From contig JABJEE010000025.1 in the NCBI GenBank assembly GCA_018665005.1, positions 1 through 27,729 of the forward strand: a stretch of 27,729 nucleotides of DNA. Reading direction: 5' to 3'. Position 1 is the first letter of the stretch. Each line of letters opens with the position of its first letter. The translations under genes and the position numbers were made by a program. This document shows, in pieces, positions 23,406 through 27,729 of this stretch. The DNA comes from Flavobacteriales bacterium (GTDB lineage Bacteria > Bacteroidota > Bacteroidia > Flavobacteriales_D > Crocinitomicaceae). The notes beneath the pieces were generated by a model. It made no database searches and was not told the origin of the DNA. It was given only the letters and a program-made list of their open reading frames with translations.

Positions 23406-23411
23406 CTTTCA

Positions 23412-25235
23412 ATGAGATTTAGGCTTCCTACAAAACCATTTTTGCAGTTACTTATAGAATTGGGAACGGTTTGGTTCTTTTTATTTTTCTTTAGATTGCT
23501 TTTTCTAATTCAAAATCATGTTTTTTTTCCTGATTTTGGTTTTTATGAATACATAGTAGGTTCATGGTTTGATTTGATCACTATTACCTTGTTTTTCTTT
23601 CCTTATATGCTGGTTAGGATTATCCCTTTGCCTTTTCTCGTGAATAAGTATCGAAAGATTGTAGATTCAATATTTTATATCCCAACTGTTTTAATTGTAT
23701 TTTTTTTCAACGCATGGGATATCGCTTATTTCTCATTTACGAGAAAAAGAATCAGTTTTGATTATTTTAAATTTATTATTTCCGAAAATGAAGCCTCAGT
23801 ATTGGCCGGTGATTTCTTTGCCGAGTTTTGGTGGTTGTTATTGGTATTCATTTTAACACTGTACTTTATTTTCTTCGTTTTTTTTAAGCTAAAAAGAAAT
23901 TATGTTGATTATAAAGATTGGCGTCCATGGCTAAAATTCGTTGGTTCCATAGCTGTTTTTGTTGTTGTAGGTAGAGGTGGGTTTCAGCTAAAACCGGTCG
24001 GAATCATTGAAGCGACAAATTATTGCTCTCTTCAAAATGCTCCAGCTGTTCTGAATTCAGCTTTTACCATATTAAAGACATTAACAAATGAAGGGGTTGA
24101 AAGGAAGACGTATTTTAATAAAAGAGAGCTCAATAGTATTTTTAATCCTGTTCAGCATACGGACCCGAGGAACTTATTGTCAAATAAAACCAATGTTGTT
24201 TTCATTCTTTTTGAAAGTTACGGCTCAATGTATGTTGGTCCAGAGAATAAAGAAAGCTATACGCCTTATTTGGACACGGTCTTGAGCAATAGCATGTATT
24301 TTGAGCATGGAGTAGCGAATTCAAGAACTTCTATGGATGGTCTTCCAGCTGCCGTTGCATCAATACCAACATGGATGAATGAATCTTTTATTTTGTCATC
24401 CTATAGTATGAATCAATATCAAAGTTTACCCTCCGTATTAAAAAGTCATGGTTATTCAACGGCCTTTTTTCACAGTTCAACTAATGGTTCAATGCGATTT
24501 GATGCGTTTTCAGCTGCTGCAGGATTTGATCACTATTTCGGACGTAGTGAATACCCTTATGCCAATCATTATGATGGGAATTGGGGCATTCCTGATCATT
24601 ACTTTTTGCCATGGTCAATAGATGAAATTAATAAGCTAAAAAAGCCATTTTTTTCAATGATTTTTACCATTTCTTCCCATCATCCATATAAAATCCCAAA
24701 TAAATATAAGGACTTGGTCAAGAAAGGTCCTGATCCGATATGTGAGGCGATTAATTATGCTGATTACGCTTTTCATGAATTTTGGGAAAAGGCGAAGAAA
24801 CAGGATTGGTTTGATCATACTTTATTTGTGTTTTGCGCGGATCATGTTGGGCCGACGAGTAGGAGTGATAGGGCAAGTATCGAATGGTCTTTTAAAATTC
24901 CAATTGCTTATTATCATTCAAGTGGAAAGCTTCCCGAAATAAGAAGCGAAGAAACATCACAGCAGATTGATATCATGCCCACGGTTCTGGATTTATTGAA
25001 TATAAACACCTCTTATTTTGCTATGGGAACCTCATATTTCAGTAAGTATAAGCTGCCAAAAGTCGTGTATAATCAAGAAAACTTCATTGTATTAAATCCA
25101 AACAAAAAATCTTTAATTTGGAACGATAGAATGCAAAGAGAATGGAGCGATTCAGAAACAGAAACGATTCGAAAACTAAAGGCAATATATCAACATTATA
25201 CCCATGCTCTAATTGATAACAAGATGTTGCCTTAA
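23412..25235 (+). CDS. LTA-synthase-like membrane sulfatase-fold protein
   Basis: A 607-residue protein with about five transmembrane helices (about 12-33, 52-72, 85-104, 140-160, 176-188) followed by an extracytoplasmic sulfatase-fold domain. Metal and catalytic residues appear in the expected order: E268 in NVVFILFESYG; the nucleophile region NSRTSMDGLPA with T306 as likely nucleophile; FFHSS; SSHHPY (421-426); and CADHVG with D477-H478. In Gram-negatives such proteins are phosphoglycerol or phosphoethanolamine transferases, or of unknown substrate, because lipoteichoic acid is absent. It acts on envelope glycans or lipids in the periplasm; the substrate is unknown. It follows E1 by 6 bases. 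Confidence 0.85.
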   Translation: MRFRLPTKPFLQLLIELGTVWFFLFFFRLLFLIQNHVFFPDFGFYEYIVGSWFDLITITLFFFPYMLVRIIPLPFLVNKYRKIVDSIFYIPTVLIVFFFNAWDIAYFSFTRKRISFDYFKFIISENEASVLAGDFFAEFWWLLLVFILTLYFIFFVFFKLKRNYVDYKDWRPWLKFVGSIAVFVVVGRGGFQLKPVGIIEATNYCSLQNAPAVLNSAFTILKTLTNEGVERKTYFNKRELNSIFNPVQHTDPRNLLSNKTNVVFILFESYGSMYVGPENKESYTPYLDTVLSNSMYFEHGVANSRTSMDGLPAAVASIPTWMNESFILSSYSMNQYQSLPSVLKSHGYSTAFFHSSTNGSMRFDAFSAAAGFDHYFGRSEYPYANHYDGNWGIPDHYFLPWSIDEINKLKKPFFSMIFTISSHHPYKIPNKYKDLVKKGPDPICEAINYADYAFHEFWEKAKKQDWFDHTLFVFCADHVGPTSRSDRASIEWSFKIPIAYYHSSGKLPEIRSEETSQQIDIMPTVLDLLNINTSYFAMGTSYFSKYKLPKVVYNQENFIVLNPNKKSLIWNDRMQREWSDSETETIRKLKAIYQHYTHALIDNKMLP

Positions 25236-25312
25236 AGGGATTCCTCTTGTAAAAATTGTAGTTGTTAATTGACATGTATTGAAAATGAGATGGAAATATT
25301 GAATCGTTTGTC

Positions 25313-25320
25313 TAAATTTG
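25313..25320 (+). promoter_or_regulatory. Possible -7 element for proS
   Basis: TAAATTTG followed by C, the common flavobacterial form of TAnnTTTG, lies 20 bases before the proS ATG at 25341. No TTG is at the standard -33 distance. The 105-base gap after the LTA-synthase-like gene makes a separate promoter plausible. Confidence 0.5.
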
Positions 25321-25340
25321 CACACTATATTTAATCCCCT

Positions 25341-26813
25341 ATGGCAGTAAAACACACCAAAAGAACAGAAGATTATTCAAAATGGTATAATGAGCTAGTG
25401 CAAAGAGCTGATCTTGCCGAGCATTCCGATGTTAGGGGATGTATGGTTATAAAGCCTTATGGTTTTGCCATCTGGGAAAAGATGAAAGATGTTCTTGATG
25501 AGATGTTCAAGGAAACGGGACACTCTAATGCTTATTTCCCGCTTTTTATTCCTAAATCGTATCTGAGTAAAGAGGCCAGTCATGTTGAAGGATTTGCTAA
25601 AGAATGTGCTGTAGTTACTCATTATCGACTAAAAAATGCCGAAGATGGTAGTGGTGTTGTAGTTGATCCAACTGCCAAATTAGAGGAAGAGTTAATTGTT
25701 AGGCCAACGTCAGAAACAATTATTTGGAACTCATACCGGAATTGGATTCAATCTTATCGTGATTTACCGATTTTAATTAATCAATGGGCAAATGTTGTGC
25801 GATGGGAAATGCGAACACGATTGTTTCTTCGAACGACTGAATTTTTATGGCAAGAAGGGCATACTGCGCATGCAACTGCAACAGAGGCCAGAGAAGAGAC
25901 AAGTCAAATGCTTAATGTTTACGCTAAATTTGCAGAAGAGTACATGGCAATGCCTGTCGTTAAAGGGAGGAAGACTGAGTCTGAAAGGTTTGCTGGTGCT
26001 GAAGACACGTTGTGTATTGAGTCATTAATGCAAGATGGGAAGGCGCTTCAGGCGGGTACTTCACATTTTTTAGGTCAAAATTTTGCCAAAGCATTTGATG
26101 TTAAGTTTGCTGATAAAGAAGGAAAGCTAGAACATGTGTGGGCTACATCTTGGGGTGTTTCAACTCGATTGATGGGAGCGTTAATCATGTGTCATTCTGA
26201 TGATGAAGGACTTGTGTTGCCTCCACGTTTGGCACCTATTCAGGTGGTTGCCATTCCCATATATAGAAGTGAAGAAGAGTTTATTGCTATATCTGAATGT
26301 TTTGATAAGCTTAAAAAAGAATTTAAGGACAAAGGCATCTCATTTAAATATGACGACGACGACAATAGAAGACCAGGTTGGAAATTTTCTGAATACGAAA
26401 CAAAAGGTGTACCAGTAAGGTTGGCGATGGGGCCTCGAGATTTGGCTAATGGCAAAATTGAGGTGGCAAGACGGGACACAAAAGAGAAAGAAATTTTAAA
26501 TTTCGAAGGAATTGTATCATATGTTGAAGAACTATTAAGTGAAATGCAATCAGGTATTTTTAATAATGCATTGGATTTTAGAAACAAATCTATCGTTGAA
26601 GTAGAAAGTTTTGATGCTTTCAAAGAAGCACTTAAAAATGGAGGATTTATATCAGCTCATTGGGATGGAACTTCTGAAACTGAAAATAAAATAAAAGAGT
26701 TAACTCAAGCTACAATTAGATGTATTCCTTTAGATCAAAAAAAGGAAAAAGGCGAATGTGTATACACCGGAAAACCATCAGAAGGAAGGGTTCTTTTTGC
26801 TAAGGCCTACTAG
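25341..26813 (+). CDS. proS: Prolyl-tRNA synthetase (short, archaeal/eukaryote-like type)
   Basis: Charges tRNA-Pro with proline. The 490 residues match the short (type 3) class II ProRS, without the editing insertion of the E. coli type. Motifs: VRGCMVIKPYG (31-41), the RPTSE proline-binding loop (121-125), motif 2 NVVRWEMRTRLFLRTTEFLW (151-170) with QEGHTAHAT after it, and motif 3 around STRLMGALIMCHSDD with PPRLAP. The anticodon-binding domain follows, and then the C-terminal zinc-type domain ending in the typical TGKPSEGRVLFAKAY with terminal Tyr. This form is usual in Bacteroidota. Its TAG stop (26811-26813) overlaps the GTG start of the next gene by one base. Confidence 0.95.
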   Translation: MAVKHTKRTEDYSKWYNELVQRADLAEHSDVRGCMVIKPYGFAIWEKMKDVLDEMFKETGHSNAYFPLFIPKSYLSKEASHVEGFAKECAVVTHYRLKNAEDGSGVVVDPTAKLEEELIVRPTSETIIWNSYRNWIQSYRDLPILINQWANVVRWEMRTRLFLRTTEFLWQEGHTAHATATEAREETSQMLNVYAKFAEEYMAMPVVKGRKTESERFAGAEDTLCIESLMQDGKALQAGTSHFLGQNFAKAFDVKFADKEGKLEHVWATSWGVSTRLMGALIMCHSDDEGLVLPPRLAPIQVVAIPIYRSEEEFIAISECFDKLKKEFKDKGISFKYDDDDNRRPGWKFSEYETKGVPVRLAMGPRDLANGKIEVARRDTKEKEILNFEGIVSYVEELLSEMQSGIFNNALDFRNKSIVEVESFDAFKEALKNGGFISAHWDGTSETENKIKELTQATIRCIPLDQKKEKGECVYTGKPSEGRVLFAKAY

Positions 26814-27523
26814 TGTCCTCAATATTCAAGTTTAAAAAGTTTGACATTCTTCAAGAGAATGCGGCTATGAAAGTCGGAACAGACAGTATGCTTCTTGGTT
26901 CTATTATCGATTCTAATGGTGCAAAAAACGGTCTTGATTTGGGCGCAGGAACAGGGGTCCTTTCTCTTATGCTTGCTCAACAAAATGATGAAATTAGAAT
27001 AGATGCCATTGAAAAAGATTTGGCGAGTTCTAAGGAATGTCAATTTAATTTCATGCAATCCATTTGGTCTGACCGATTAACTACTATTCAGGCCAGTTAC
27101 TTCAGCTTTTCATTTGATAAAAAATATGACATTATTTTTTCAAATCCCCCGTTTTATCTTGAGGAAGAAAAGAATACGAAAAATGCCAATCAATTGTCTA
27201 AGCATATGAGCTTTAACGATCTCAAAACATTTGCGATTCTGGTTGTAAAAAATTTATCCCCGAATGGTAAGTTTTGGATAATTGCCCCTTACTCTTTTAT
27301 TAAACTAATACGTGATAATAATTTATTTAAACCTCTAGAGATAAATGGTTTACATATTATACATTCTAAGGGAAGTAAATTAAATTCACGTGTAGTTATT
27401 CAATTTTCATTTACGGCTACTACTCATGCGATTCATGAAATGACTCTAAGAAATGATGATAACTCATACTCTCGCGAGTACATTAATTTAACCAGGCAAT
27501 TTCATTACAATAATCTGGGGTAG
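26813..27523 (+). CDS. trmN6: tRNA1(Val) (adenine(37)-N6)-methyltransferase
   Basis: SAM-dependent methyltransferase of the YfiC/TrmN6 family, making m6A37 in tRNA-Val. The 236 residues contain the family N-terminus FKFKKFDILQENAAMKVGTD (5-24), the SAM loop DLGAGTG (42-48), acidic E67 after strand 2, and the N6-adenine catalytic NPPF at 111-114. The start is GTG at 26813, inside the proS TAG stop (sequence TAGTG). The next ATG is at codon 19 and would delete the conserved FKFKKF segment, so GTG is preferred. Translation is therefore coupled to proS. Confidence 0.9.
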   Translation: MSSIFKFKKFDILQENAAMKVGTDSMLLGSIIDSNGAKNGLDLGAGTGVLSLMLAQQNDEIRIDAIEKDLASSKECQFNFMQSIWSDRLTTIQASYFSFSFDKKYDIIFSNPPFYLEEEKNTKNANQLSKHMSFNDLKTFAILVVKNLSPNGKFWIIAPYSFIKLIRDNNLFKPLEINGLHIIHSKGSKLNSRVVIQFSFTATTHAIHEMTLRNDDNSYSREYINLTRQFHYNNLG

Positions 27524-27561
27524 TTTATCCGAATTAGATGAGGTGGTTTTTTAGTTTTGTT

Positions 27562-27606
27562 CCAATTATTTTATTGTTTAAATTTCCCAACAATAAATAA
27601 AATTGG
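27562..27606. terminator. AT-rich imperfect hairpin after trmN6
   Basis: The arms 27562-27578 and 27589-27606 are complementary except for a bulge, with a 10-base loop. The 9 bp next to the loop are perfect, as are the ends (CCAAT with ATTGG). It sits 38 bases after the trmN6 stop and before the next gene. There is no G/C-rich stem or clean U-run, so termination is only a possibility. Confidence 0.35.
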
Positions 27607-27638
27607 TTAACGTTTTTAGTATTATATTGCCCTTATAA

Positions 27639-27729
27639 ATGAAAGTTCAGTTATTATTTATTTTGACATTCTTGTTTAGTTCCAATATTGGAATGGCTCA
27701 GTCAATAGATCCTGACGATTCTTTTACGA
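27639..27729 (+). CDS. Start of an exported protein (cut by the window end)
   Basis: Only the first 30 codons are present. They encode a signal peptide (MKVQLLFILTFLFSSNIGMA) with likely cleavage just after MAQ, then SIDPDDSFT. The reading frame is open to the end of the window. The gap of 115 bases after trmN6 suggests its own promoter, but no good TAnnTTTG element is visible. The product cannot be named from this fragment. Confidence 0.6.
   Translation, partial: MKVQLLFILTFLFSSNIGMAQSIDPDDSFT

Noticed and set aside
1..27729. CRISPR arrays, insertion sequences, prophage genes or rRNA
   Set aside because: No regularly spaced repeats, terminal inverted repeats with a transposase, phage structural genes or rRNA-like sequence were seen on either strand.

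Overview
The window is AT-rich, densely packed bacterial chromosome from a member of the Bacteroidota, most likely a marine flavobacterium-like lineage. Four things in the sequence point there. A surface protein ends in a gliding-motility-type (type B) sorting domain of the type IX secretion system (T9SS). An OmpA protein has the TPR / beta-propeller / carboxypeptidase-regulatory / OmpA layout of PorE. The gene order parA-parB-DUF5683-dapB-lepB-wbqC is one I recall from this phylum. Several intergenic gaps carry TAnnTTTG elements, the Bacteroidota -7 promoter motif, and clear Shine-Dalgarno sites are not evident. I see no phage, transposase, integrase, CRISPR array or rRNA. This looks like core chromosome with a few lineage-specific genes.

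Layout. Positions 31-1293 (-) hold a DUF2130 coiled-coil protein with a nuclease-like core. Next come tRNA-Lys(UUU) with its own promoter and terminator (-) and aroK (+, 1571-2092). From 8755 down to 2096 (-) runs one long tightly packed gene string: parA, parB, a DUF5683 membrane protein, dapB, lepB, a WbqC-like protein, a Tag-type DNA glycosylase and a small outer-membrane barrel. rplS (+, 8982-9341) ends in a textbook UUCG terminator. On the minus strand follow the PorE-like OmpA protein and an L-threonine aldolase, with a TauE/SafE permease diverging at 12540. A second minus-strand string (19288 down to 13319) encodes a small exported protein, a T9SS-secreted protein with SprB-like repeats, a WbpM/CapD-type nucleotide-sugar dehydratase, a hotdog thioesterase and an exported MORN-like repeat protein. 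Then come a CYTH protein (+), an unrecognised pair (a predicted lipoprotein and a small acidic protein, -), and a plus-strand run: lipoprotein, fused E1 alpha-beta ketoacid dehydrogenase, membrane-anchored LTA-synthase-like sulfatase-fold protein, proS and trmN6. The window ends inside a new gene with a signal peptide (27639 onward).

How the genes fit together. The parA-to-wbqC string combines chromosome segregation (ParAB), cell-wall precursor supply (DapB makes the diaminopimelate/lysine precursor) and export (LepB). The 19288-13319 string places a secreted surface protein beside a nucleotide-sugar dehydratase. Because T9SS cargo in some relatives is anchored to a special polysaccharide, a functional link is possible but not shown. 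I did not find a clear new multi-gene defence or mobile system. The least explained material is the 19794-20758 gene pair, the DUF2130 nuclease-like protein and the Cys/MORN exported protein. All functional calls come from motifs and family recall; no database search was run.
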